A model generated the notes under the pieces. The model had not been told where the DNA came from and ran no database searches. It worked only from the letters and a program-made list of their open reading frames with translations. The position numbers and the translations under genes are program-made. From Planctomycetaceae bacterium (GTDB lineage Bacteria; Planctomycetota; Planctomycetia; Pirellulales; Thermoguttaceae), in NCBI GenBank assembly GCA_031274385.1, contig JAISQH010000659.1:1-12955 (forward strand): a stretch of 12,955 nucleotides of DNA. Reading direction: 5' to 3'. This document shows positions 1 to 6,828 of the stretch, piece by piece; within the stretch, counting starts at the first letter, position 1; the number at the start of each line of letters is the position of its first letter.

Positions 1-795
1 CGTGTCCGAACTAAAACAGCGCAACAAATTATTGAGGAACTTCAGGGAGCCGATCAACTGGTTCGGAATGGCAAACTCCGGCTCACAACCTGGCAACTTT
101 ATCAACCAACCGATCATCCCGTTTTGAAATCGCAATTGGTGTCGTGGTGTTCGGTTTTTGACGAAGATTTTTTCCTTGACCGCCAACGGGCAATCCGGTT
201 TCTTCAACTTTACGAGTTTTACGGTTTTCAAGAGCGTTACCGGCTGAGTTTTCAGACGAACCCGTGTTCGCTGCTGGATCGAACCGGCAAGCCGGATGTT
301 GAGTTGTTCTATTGGATTTCACGGTTGAAGGCAATGATTCAAGTCGGTGCGGAGTCATTCCATCCTGACTTGCTTCGGCGTTGGAACAAACGCCACACAA
401 CAGAGCAACTCGAAACCGTTTTGGATACGTTGGAAAAAACCGGACAAGATTACAATGTTTTCCACATTTTGACGGATTATCATTCGACGCTTGTGGAGCT
501 TCGTGAGGCGGTTTTTTTGTTGCTTCATTCGGCGCGGCGTCACCGGAGAATGAGAATAGCGTCCTCGCCGTTTATGATTCCGTTGTACGACACGGATTTG
601 CGGCGCGAACTCCGTTTTTTGGGGCGTTTGCAGATCAACAACTTAACGGATTACGAAACGCCTCACCCGGAATGGATGAATCCGCATGTTGCCCGATGGG
701 CAGACAAAATTGACGAAATCTTACAAAACGCCCTCCACCCGCAACTCCGTGATAACGCCCTTCAAAAGTTGGAGTCCGTGATTTGGGATTTGTGA
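1..795 (+). CDS. Probable radical SAM protein, C-terminal part (5' end outside window)
   Basis: The frame is open from base 1 to the TGA at 793-795 (264 residues), so the gene begins upstream of the window; an internal TTG at 124 is not a convincing start. The strongest clue is the stretch near residues 113-160: an IQVGAES strand, then LLRRWNK, then a helix and VFHILTDYHSTLVEL. This resembles the second half of a radical SAM barrel (strand ending in G-x-E-S, an NK/T segment, then a strand followed by a 'T..E' helix). The CxxxCxxC cluster motif and any B12-binding domain would lie upstream, so neither can be checked. Residues after 165 are helical and basic (SARRHRRMR), ending in a family-specific tail. 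The substrate is unknown. The last codons lie within a heptamer repeat, so the C-terminus may be repeat-derived. The family call is inferred from pattern only. Confidence 0.6.
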   Translation, partial: RVRTKTAQQIIEELQGADQLVRNGKLRLTTWQLYQPTDHPVLKSQLVSWCSVFDEDFFLDRQRAIRFLQLYEFYGFQERYRLSFQTNPCSLLDRTGKPDVELFYWISRLKAMIQVGAESFHPDLLRRWNKRHTTEQLETVLDTLEKTGQDYNVFHILTDYHSTLVELREAVFLLLHSARRHRRMRIASSPFMIPLYDTDLRRELRFLGRLQINNLTDYETPHPEWMNPHVARWADKIDEILQNALHPQLRDNALQKLESVIWDL

Positions 796-844
796 TTTGG
801 GATTTGGGATTTGGGATTTGGGATTTGTGGTTCGTGGTTTGGAG
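782..844. repeat. Heptamer tandem repeat (TTTGGGA)n spanning a stop codon
   Basis: Seven-base units run in register: TTTGGGA at 782, TTTGTGA at 789, four TTTGGGA units at 796-823, then degenerate TTTGTGG, TTCGTGG and TTTGGAG. The array begins inside the upstream reading frame and supplies its stop codon through the variant unit TTTGTGA. It resembles short heptameric tandem repeats known from cyanobacteria and other bacteria. No function is evident. Confidence 0.85.
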
Positions 845-999
845 CGGAGGAAGGCTGCCTTCTTCAAAATAATCCTGTCTCCGTTTCAAAAAAAGTTATT
901 CTCACTTCTTTTTCTTCCCTATCCATAAAATTCATGTGTAAATGAGTATACCTCGTCCATGTACCCGGCTTTTGTTGTCCAACCGCAATACTTTCATAC

Positions 1000-1027
1000 T
1001 TGACATTTGTTTCCTATTCCCGATAAT
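1000..1027 (+). promoter_or_regulatory. Candidate sigma70 promoter for the toxin-antitoxin operon
   Basis: A perfect TTGACA at 1000-1005 is followed, after 16 bases, by GATAAT at 1022-1027 (five of six matches to TATAAT). It points toward the antitoxin gene and would give a leader of roughly 175 bases that includes the inverted repeat at 1117-1159. This is a sequence match only; no transcript data were available. Confidence 0.42.
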
Positions 1028-1116
1028 ACATTTCTGGTCGTCGTGATTCATTATTACGAAGTCTTTACCAATTGTCACTGTTCACGGATAGGAAACCGGA
1101 TCATTTTGAAACAGGA

Positions 1117-1159
1117 AAATTGACAGGATCATTTCAGAAGAAAAATGTTCTGTCAATTT
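1117..1159. promoter_or_regulatory. Inverted repeat upstream of antitoxin, possible operator
   Basis: AAATTGACAG at 1117-1126 is exactly complementary to CTGTCAATTT at 1150-1159. Related half-copies follow at once (GTCAATT at 1162, CTGTC at 1169). Type II antitoxins usually repress their own promoter through such sites, so an operator is plausible. The arms are far apart and lie downstream of the candidate promoter, so an RNA hairpin or simple repeat is equally possible. Confidence 0.35.
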
Positions 1160-1207
1160 CGTCAATTCTGTCTGAAAATCGGTTCCAATTCGCAAGGAGA
1201 AAACAAG

Positions 1208-1480
1208 ATGCCCACCTTCCTTCAATCCGATATTGAAACGCTTTATCGGGATATTATCAGACTTCCGATGGAAGTTCGAAAGGAACTTCTTGATCGTGTT
1301 CGCCAATCCTTAGACGAAGAAGAAAAAGAACCCGAATGGAAAAAATGGAAATTAGAAGATTATCCGCCCGGAACCGATCCGTGGGTGGTCGGACTTGTCA
1401 ACCCAAAACATTATGGGAAAGTTGAAATCCTCGGCGATATTATTTCTCCCATCGATGAACAATGGAACGCAATGCAATGA
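1208..1480 (+). CDS. Antitoxin of a VapBC-type toxin-antitoxin pair
   Basis: This encodes a 90-residue acidic protein starting at ATG 1208. The AAGGAG at 1194-1199, 8 bases upstream, decides this start over the in-frame ATG at 1145. Its stop overlaps the start of the PIN toxin (ATGA at 1477-1480), the classic arrangement for translational coupling of antitoxin before toxin. The C-terminal tail (VEILGDIISPIDEQW) resembles the toxin-wrapping tail seen in Phd/VapB-like antitoxins partnered with PIN toxins, and would occupy the toxin active-site groove. The N-terminal half (ETLYRDIIRLPMEVRKELLDRV) is helical and does not look like a standard Phd/YefM fold. A very charged middle (residues about 36-48, EEEKEPEWKKWK) separates the two. 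The pairing is inferred from position and tail, not from a recognised N-terminal domain. Confidence 0.72.
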   Translation: MPTFLQSDIETLYRDIIRLPMEVRKELLDRVRQSLDEEEKEPEWKKWKLEDYPPGTDPWVVGLVNPKHYGKVEILGDIISPIDEQWNAMQ

Positions 1481-1860
1481 TTATTATCGATACTCACGTT
1501 TTAATTTGGCTTCGATCAAACGCGACGGATCGTTTATCACCCTCCGCAAAAAAAGTAATTGAAAACGCGGATATTATCGGGATTCCGGCAATTTGCCTTT
1601 GGGAAGTCGCAATGCTTTCCGCAAAAGGTCGAATCACTCTTCATCTTCCGTTTTACGATTGGTTCGATGAAATTTTCGACGATCCGCGTTATCAACTGAT
1701 TCCGATTAATATTGCGATTGCGGAACGAAGCGGTGATTTGTCAATGCACGGCGATCCAGCTGACCGTTTAATTGTTGCAACGGCATTGATCTACGGAACA
1801 AAACTTGTTTCCGCTGACCGTTTGATCCGCGATCTTGGTATTCTTTCGGTTATTTGGTAA
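1477..1860 (+). CDS. vapC: PIN-domain ribonuclease toxin (VapC family)
   Basis: This encodes a 127-residue protein, a usual VapC length, starting at the ATG that overlaps the antitoxin stop. An in-frame ATG at 1462 would add five residues but lacks a better ribosome site. The PIN-domain acidic residues are visible: the Asp in IIIDTHVLIW near the N-terminus, the Glu in CLWEVAML near residue 44, and the Asp residues in GDPADRLIVATA near residues 95-100. The final strand VSADRLIRDLGI is also typical. Family members bind Mg2+ or Mn2+ and cleave RNA, often tRNA or rRNA, when released from the antitoxin. All key residues look intact, so the toxin should be functional. The target RNA cannot be read from sequence. 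Chromosomal role (stress response, stabilisation or phage defence) is unknown. Confidence 0.9.
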   Translation: MIIIDTHVLIWLRSNATDRLSPSAKKVIENADIIGIPAICLWEVAMLSAKGRITLHLPFYDWFDEIFDDPRYQLIPINIAIAERSGDLSMHGDPADRLIVATALIYGTKLVSADRLIRDLGILSVIW

Positions 1861-1866
1861 CGCGAT

Positions 1867-1923
1867 CCGGTGATTTCGCTGCGCTACATCACCGGTTACG
1901 CATGATGTCGCCGCTAGCGCGAC
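1867..1923. repeat. Two adjacent hairpins after the toxin gene (REP-like or terminator)
   Basis: CCGGTGAT at 1867-1874 pairs exactly with ATCACCGG at 1888-1895 across a 13-base loop. A second palindrome, GTCGC-C-GCTAGC-GCGAC, occupies 1907-1923. No long T-run follows directly, so this is either a Rho-independent-like terminator without a clear U tract or a REP-type palindromic unit. The compact, GC-rich, paired layout favours a dispersed repeat. Confidence 0.55.
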
Positions 1924-2201
1924 TAAAATATAAAAGAGATTTTGATGTTTCTCTCCCATTGAAAATCTGTTCCCTCTGTGTCATAATGTTTCCTGTTGTA
2001 GGTAAACCAGCGATGAACCTCGTCAAATCCTGATTATTTTGTTTTTTGTCTTTATTATTCAAATAATGATGACACGCACCGCATCTCTTGAATACTTCTT
2101 AGAAAAATTTCGTTTTCCGCAACTGCGGATTTCATCACGAAGACTTTTTTCACAAAATCCGACGCGTCGGATTTTACAAATTCAACCCTATTATTGAGAA
2201 C
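1924..2201. other. Leader region of the large cytochrome-like gene
   Basis: No gene is supported here. The sequence is AT-rich (about 2025-2080), contains a small CCGCA/TGCGG hairpin near 2117-2128, and ends in a perfect palindrome 26 bases before the ATG at 2202. No convincing Shine-Dalgarno precedes that ATG, and no clear -35/-10 pair was found. Confidence 0.5.
2154..2175. promoter_or_regulatory. Perfect 22-bp palindrome upstream of the large secreted protein
   Basis: Each 11-base half, AAAATCCGACG and CGTCGGATTTT, is the exact reverse complement of the other, with no loop. It ends 26 bases upstream of the ATG. This geometry fits a dimeric regulator operator in the promoter or leader. As RNA it could form a hairpin near the ribosome-loading region. 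The regulator is unknown. Confidence 0.5.
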
Positions 2202-5200
2202 ATGTCCAAACCATTATTATTGTTTCCCGTTTTGTTTTTCTCCTTGTTTTTTGCTTTGTTTTTCACCGAAGCGGTCAATGCTCAAGTTACGTTGACGCAT
2301 CAGGCGTGGTACGAAAACACGTTCGGTGATTTACGCAACATCGTCAGGAACAACCGCGATCTCAACCTCTTGACGTTTCCCGGTGCCAGACTGGAAAAAT
2401 CAAACGCGGTTGATGGTTCACGATTCCTGACGGACGGTGAAATAGGAACTTACGGAGGAGATGGGCGAGTTGCTGTCGGCGGCAATCCTTCGACCCTTGT
2501 TTATTATCTTGGCAAACCGCAGTCCATTAAGGAGATTTTGCTCTACTCCGGTAACATCGACAGCCGATCCAATCAGGATTTCGAAATCCGGTTGGCAAAC
2601 AACGAAGCCAACCCCGGCAAAATGCCGAATTTTCCCAAAGAACCAACCTACACCTCCGGCGATAAAATTCTTGGTTCCAACACCGGCGGTTTTTTGAGCC
2701 GATTTGCCGACGCTTCCGGTCAACCGGTTACCGGCGATAAAAAATACGATTGGATTGAGTTCAAAATCTGGCGAACTTATCCCTCCAAAGCAGGCGAACC
2801 GGCAAAAAGCGGAAACAAAGCCAATAGTTGGGCGTCGTTTCTCGAATTACAACTCCTTGCCGACCCAAACGATTCGACCTTGTTTGCCTCCGAACAGGAA
2901 CGCCAAAATTGGCTCGAAGCAAGAGAACGCGAACGTTTCCGAAAGACATTGATCGAAACGGTTGGTGAAGACGTTGTGCTGGCGGCGGAAAATCCCGAAC
3001 CAATCAAACGGGCAATCAACGATTTGACCCAGAAATTTCCTGAACGTTATGACGGGAAGAAATTTATAGATCAGTATGAAAAATTCGCCGCCGAACTTAA
3101 AAACGCTCCGAAAAAAACAACGGAAGAGCAAGAAAAATATCTTGACCTGCTCAAGAAATTTTCCGAATTCCGTAAGGAAACTCTGCTCGCCAATCCGTTG
3201 ATGAAATTCGACCAACTTTTGTTCCGGCGCGCGAAAAACAACGGTTTGATGGCAAACTGGATTTCCAACGCCGCACGAGGAAAACACGGTTATGAAAACG
3301 CGTTGGCTGTTGTCAGTCCGCAGAACCCGCAAGGCGAAGCGAAAACAGTTATTGAGAATCCGAACAATTCGTTTGTCGGCGACATCAATCTGCACTGGAA
3401 CGCGGACAAAATGCTTGTTACCGCACTTGCCGAAGATAAGACTTGGCAGATTTTTGAACTGAATCTCGACGGTTCGGGTTTCAAACAAGTGACGCCGTCC
3501 ATCGGAAACGATGTTGATAACGTCGAAGGTTGTTATGTTCCAGACGGTTCGACGATTTTTATTTCAACCGCCAACATGATGGGCGTTCCGTGCATTGATG
3601 GCAGTTCGCAAGTCGGTAACATTTACCGGCTGGAAACTGACGGCAAAACAATCCGGCAATTAACTTTTGAACAGGATCAGGATTGGTGTCCGGTGTTGTT
3701 GCCCAACGGACGGATTTTGTATCTTCGCTGGGAATATATTGACACGCCGCATTATTTCACCCGGCTTTTGTTCCACATGAATCCAGACGGGACGAACCAA
3801 GTTGAATTTTACGGCAGCAACTCGTTTTGGCCCAACAGCATGTTTTATGCCCGACCGGTTCCGGGCAGTTCGACGAAATTTGCCACCGTTGTTTCCGGTC
3901 ATCACGGAACCGCAAGAGCAGGCGAACTTGTGATTTTCGACATTACGAAAGGACGGCAGGAAGCCGATGGAGCGATTCAACGTATTCCGAGTTTCGGAAA
4001 ACCGGTTGAGCCGATTATCATGGATCAACTCGTGGACGATTCTTGGCCCAAATTTCTGTTTCCGGCTCCGCTGGACGAAAACTATTTTATCGTTTCTGCA
4101 AAGTTGACACAGAGTTCGCCCTGGGCATTGTATCTCGTGGATACGTTCGACAACATGTTGAAAATCCGTGAGGAGCCGGGTTACGGACTTTACGAGCCAA
4201 CGCCGGTCATCAAACGTCCGCAACCGCCGATTCAGCCCAATCGGGTTGATCGCGTCTCGAAAGAATCGAATGTTTTTGTCACCGATGTTTATTTCGGTGA
4301 TGGTCTCAAAGATGTTCCGAAAGGCACGGTCAAAAAGTTCCGGGTTTTTTCGTACAATTACGGTTATCGCGGTATCGGTTCTCACGACTATTTTGGAATG
4401 GAAAGTTGCTGGGACGCCCGGCGGATACTTGGCGAAGTGCCTGTTTATGAAGACGGCAGCGCCTCGTTTGTTATTCCGCCGAACACGCCGCTCGCGATTC
4501 AACCGTTGGACGAAAAAGGTCGGGCGTTGCAATTGATGCGGACGTGGTTTGTCGGAATGCCGGGCGAAAATCAGTCCTGCACCGGCTGCCACGAATCGCA
4601 AAATATCGTCACTCCGAACAAACGAACGGTTGCAATGGGAAAAGCCCCGACTCCGTTGACGCCGTTTCTCGGACCGGAACGCCCTTTTTCATTCAAATAT
4701 GAAATCCAACCGGTTCTTGATCGATATTGTGTCGGCTGCCATGACGGTTCCGAAGAAAAAAAGAACCGTCCGAATTTTGCCGACAAATCGCCGGGTCATC
4801 GCGGTTTTTCCAAATCATATCACGCGTTGCATCCTTACGTTCGCCGACCGGGACCGGAAGGCGATTATCATCTTCTCAAGCCGTTGGAATTTCACGCTTC
4901 GTCAAGCGAACTGTTCCAGATACTCGAAAAAGGGCATCATGGTGTCGAAGTTGATGCTGATTCGATGCGGCGGCTTTACGCTTGGGGCGATTTGAACGTT
5001 CCGTATTACGGAACATGGATTGAGATTGCCGACAAACTCAACCGGAAACAAATTGCCGGAGTGGCGGCTCGTGCAACCGAATTGCGGTCATTGTACGCCG
5101 ATATTGATCTCAACCCGGAAGCCGATCCTTACGCGGGTCTCGAATTGCCGGAAAACATCGAATTTGTCAAACCGAAAAAAGTGGAATTGGATTACACCGC

Positions 5201-6053
5201 GCCGACGCTTCCGAATTATCCGTTCGACGCTCAAACGGCAAAGAAGATGCAAACGAAGCCGAACCAAACGGTGAAAATAGCTAACGATTTGGCGATTGAG
5301 TTGGCGTGGATTCCTTCCGGTCAATTTGTGAAGGGCGATGACGGCGGTTTCGCTGATGAGTTGCCGCGAAGTGTTGCGGAAATTCGTCAACCGTTCTGGA
5401 TGATGACAACCGAAGTGACCAATCAGTTGTATAATCAGTTCGATTCGAAACACGACAGCCGGTTTATTGACCAATGGTGTAAGGATCACACGCATCCCGG
5501 TTATCCTGCCAACAAACCGGAACAACCGGTGATTCGGGTCAATTGGAATAAGGCGGTTGAATTTTGCGAATGGTTGAGCAAAAGGACGGGCAAGAAGTTC
5601 AGGTTGCCGACGGAAACAGAGTGGGAATGGGCTTGCCGTGCCGGAACAATAACGCCGATGTGGTATGGCGATCTGACGGCGGATTTTGGTAAATTGGAAA
5701 ATCTTGCCGACATGCAGACGAAAAAATTCGTCGTGCGTGGTGTGAATCCGCAGCCGATCAATAATCCGCCGGATGTTGAGGCGTTTATTCCGCGAGCGGA
5801 AGGGATTGACGACGGCAACATGATTCAGCAAGCGGTTGGAGCGTATCAGGCGAATCCATGGGGTTTGCATGACATGCACGGCAGTGTGGCGGAATGGACG
5901 GCGTCGGATTATTCGCCAACGGATTCACGCAAGGTGGTTCGCGGCGGTTCATGGCGTGATCGTCCCAAATGGGCAAGAAGCGGCGTACGCCGTCCCTACG
6001 AAGCATGGCAACCGGTGTTCAATGTCGGTTTCCGTGTCGTTTGCGAAGAATAA
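2202..6053 (+). CDS. Secreted HzsA-like propeller, dihaem cytochrome c and FGE-fold fusion protein
   Basis: This encodes 1283 residues with a signal peptide (hydrophobic 5-22, likely cleavage after VNA27). Domains in order: a discoidin/F5-8C-like beta domain (about 60-220, with VDGSRFLTDG and YYLGKPQSIKEI); a charged helical segment (about 226-345); a TolB/WD-like beta-propeller (about 365-670, with NLDGSGFKQVT and LPNGRILYLRW); an HzsA-like region (about 690-800, with ILGEVPVYEDGSASF); haem sites C793-TG-C796-H797 and C843-VG-C846-H847; and an FGE/SUMF1-fold domain (about 1028-1282, with RLPTETEWEWACRAG and GFRVV). HzsA-related proteins are common in planctomycetes and do not by themselves imply hydrazine synthesis. 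The FGE domain has Asp1253 and Ala1258 where catalytic FGE has its two cysteines, so formylglycine formation is unlikely. It is probably an exported redox or binding protein of unknown role. Confidence 0.9.
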   Translation: MSKPLLLFPVLFFSLFFALFFTEAVNAQVTLTHQAWYENTFGDLRNIVRNNRDLNLLTFPGARLEKSNAVDGSRFLTDGEIGTYGGDGRVAVGGNPSTLVYYLGKPQSIKEILLYSGNIDSRSNQDFEIRLANNEANPGKMPNFPKEPTYTSGDKILGSNTGGFLSRFADASGQPVTGDKKYDWIEFKIWRTYPSKAGEPAKSGNKANSWASFLELQLLADPNDSTLFASEQERQNWLEARERERFRKTLIETVGEDVVLAAENPEPIKRAINDLTQKFPERYDGKKFIDQYEKFAAELKNAPKKTTEEQEKYLDLLKKFSEFRKETLLANPLMKFDQLLFRRAKNNGLMANWISNAARGKHGYENALAVVSPQNPQGEAKTVIENPNNSFVGDINLHWNADKMLVTALAEDKTWQIFELNLDGSGFKQVTPSIGNDVDNVEGCYVPDGSTIFISTANMMGVPCIDGSSQVGNIYRLETDGKTIRQLTFEQDQDWCPVLLPNGRILYLRWEYIDTPHYFTRLLFHMNPDGTNQVEFYGSNSFWPNSMFYARPVPGSSTKFATVVSGHHGTARAGELVIFDITKGRQEADGAIQRIPSFGKPVEPIIMDQLVDDSWPKFLFPAPLDENYFIVSAKLTQSSPWALYLVDTFDNMLKIREEPGYGLYEPTPVIKRPQPPIQPNRVDRVSKESNVFVTDVYFGDGLKDVPKGTVKKFRVFSYNYGYRGIGSHDYFGMESCWDARRILGEVPVYEDGSASFVIPPNTPLAIQPLDEKGRALQLMRTWFVGMPGENQSCTGCHESQNIVTPNKRTVAMGKAPTPLTPFLGPERPFSFKYEIQPVLDRYCVGCHDGSEEKKNRPNFADKSPGHRGFSKSYHALHPYVRRPGPEGDYHLLKPLEFHASSSELFQILEKGHHGVEVDADSMRRLYAWGDLNVPYYGTWIEIADKLNRKQIAGVAARATELRSLYADIDLNPEADPYAGLELPENIEFVKPKKVELDYTAPTLPNYPFDAQTAKKMQTKPNQTVKIANDLAIELAWIPSGQFVKGDDGGFADELPRSVAEIRQPFWMMTTEVTNQLYNQFDSKHDSRFIDQWCKDHTHPGYPANKPEQPVIRVNWNKAVEFCEWLSKRTGKKFRLPTETEWEWACRAGTITPMWYGDLTADFGKLENLADMQTKKFVVRGVNPQPINNPPDVEAFIPRAEGIDDGNMIQQAVGAYQANPWGLHDMHGSVAEWTASDYSPTDSRKVVRGGSWRDRPKWARSGVRRPYEAWQPVFNVGFRVVCEE

Positions 6054-6084
6054 CGGATTATACCCGTTGCGAATTCATTTTGGA

Positions 6085-6126
6085 CAACTTCTAAAAACTC
6101 GTTTTTAACCACGAACCTACACGAAA
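6085..6126. repeat. Solo end of the dispersed CACGAAA palindromic repeat
   Basis: The 31 bases from 6085 (CAACTTCTAAAAACTC onward to ACCACGAA) match 11484-11514 with a single mismatch, and a further CACGAAAG follows. At 11481-11636 the same sequence forms one end of a complete inverted-repeat element. Here no matching second arm is seen, so it appears to be a half-copy in the spacer after the large gene. Confidence 0.8.
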
Positions 6127-6141
6127 GATTTTGAACTATTG

Positions 6142-6209
6142 CTGATTGTTTCGGATTTTGGGGAGCTTTATATCTGAAAGGAAACCTCCCACAAAAACGG
6201 AACAATCAG
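6142..6209. terminator. Long imperfect hairpin between convergent genes
   Basis: CTGATTGTT at 6142-6150 pairs exactly with AACAATCAG at 6201-6209. The pairing continues with mismatches to GGGAG (6161-6165) and CTCCC (6186-6190), leaving a loop of about 20 bases. It sits between the plus-strand gene ending at 6053 and the minus-strand gene ending at 6315, where a bidirectional terminator is expected. The U tract is weak, so a palindromic repeat is the alternative. Confidence 0.45.
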
Positions 6210-6314
6210 AAAAATTCTTATTGGTTTCAACTTAGTCCGTTTGGGACGCGAAGATTCAATCCGTTCCATTCGCAATGTCTTGACATTTTTGTGTGCCAAT
6301 GGAATTCGCCATTC

Positions 6315-6812
6315 TCAATCCTTGTTCTCAATCATGACGCTTTCGACGTTTAATTCGGGAATTGTCACAATCGCGACTTGCGGAACCGTTATCCGGCTGA
6401 ACGCTCCGGGATTCAGAAGCAACGTCTCGCCGTGCATTTGAAGCAACGGAGTATGCGTGTGTCCGTAACACATCAAATCCCAATGACCCGAATTTAACTC
6501 CAAATCGAATTGGTGTTGGTGATGACCATGCAGAAAGCCGATTTTCTTGTTCTCCCATTCCAGAGAACCAAACCAGCCGTGTACAAAATGACCCTCCTCC
6601 GACGCCGCAAGACGCAGCAAATCGTGTTCGCAGTCGGTGTTTCCGAAAACGAAATGCGTCTCGATCCCCCGAAACGCCTGAATCACCGCAATACCGCCAA
6701 TGTCACCGCAATGAATGATTTTCGTCACCCCACGCTCCCGGAAAATCCGAACCGCTAACCGCGTCTCCGAAAGACGACCATGCGTGTCACTCAAAACACC
6801 AAGCCGATACAT
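6315..6812 (-). CDS. YfcE/MJ0936-type metallophosphoesterase
   Basis: This encodes 165 residues, a normal length for the small phosphodiesterases of this family. The metal-binding signature is complete and in order: SDTHG (D9, H11), CGDIGG (D37), GNTDC (N58), HGHH (H95-H98) and GHTH (H118, H120), followed by LNPGA. Such proteins are cytosolic, use two divalent metals (often Mn2+), and hydrolyse phosphodiester bonds; the physiological substrate is often unknown. The start ATG has a GGGGTG about 4 bases upstream. It lies 16 bases after the HAD gene stop, so it is almost certainly the last gene of the minus-strand operon. Pairing with a HAD phosphatase suggests two successive phosphate-removal steps on a small molecule, but no substrate can be named. 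Confidence 0.92.
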   Translation of the reverse strand: MYRLGVLSDTHGRLSETRLAVRIFRERGVTKIIHCGDIGGIAVIQAFRGIETHFVFGNTDCEHDLLRLAASEEGHFVHGWFGSLEWENKKIGFLHGHHQHQFDLELNSGHWDLMCYGHTHTPLLQMHGETLLLNPGAFSRITVPQVAIVTIPELNVESVMIENKD

Positions 6813-6828
6813 AATTCACCCCGTAAAA

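Larger units (their letters stand above)
845..1207. other. Intergenic region between radical SAM gene and TA module
   Basis: No coding sequence is supportable here. The stretch holds a short GAAGG/CCTTC hairpin just after the heptamer array, a pyrimidine-rich segment around 900-925, a sigma70-like promoter at 1000-1027 and an inverted repeat at 1117-1159. The ribosome binding site of the antitoxin lies at its end. The short ATG-initiated extension from 1145 is better explained as leader, because a good AAGGAG precedes the ATG at 1208. Confidence 0.6.

Noticed and set aside
782..844. Possible CRISPR array
   Set aside because: Units are seven bases in direct contact, with no spacers and no cas genes.
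635..889. Minus-strand frame with repeated NPKSQI units
   Set aside because: The peptide repeat is only the heptamer DNA repeat read in another frame, and the remainder is antisense to the radical SAM gene.
1145..1207. N-terminal extension of the antitoxin from ATG 1145
   Set aside because: The extension translates repeat-like leader sequence (CQFRQFCLKI), while an AAGGAG at proper spacing precedes ATG 1208.
3660..4601. Long open frame (313 codons) on the minus strand
   Set aside because: It lies wholly opposite the large plus-strand gene, whose domains and motifs are continuous there. Its predicted protein is Arg/Asn/Phe-rich and shows no recognisable motif.
5088..5879. 263-codon open frame on the minus strand
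   Set aside because: It is antisense to the FGE-fold region of the large gene, with Arg/His-rich composition and no domain signature.
2202..6053. True hydrazine synthase alpha subunit (anammox)
   Set aside because: The beta and gamma subunits and other anammox genes are absent, and the C-terminal FGE fold is not part of HzsA. HzsA-like segments are widespread in other planctomycetes.
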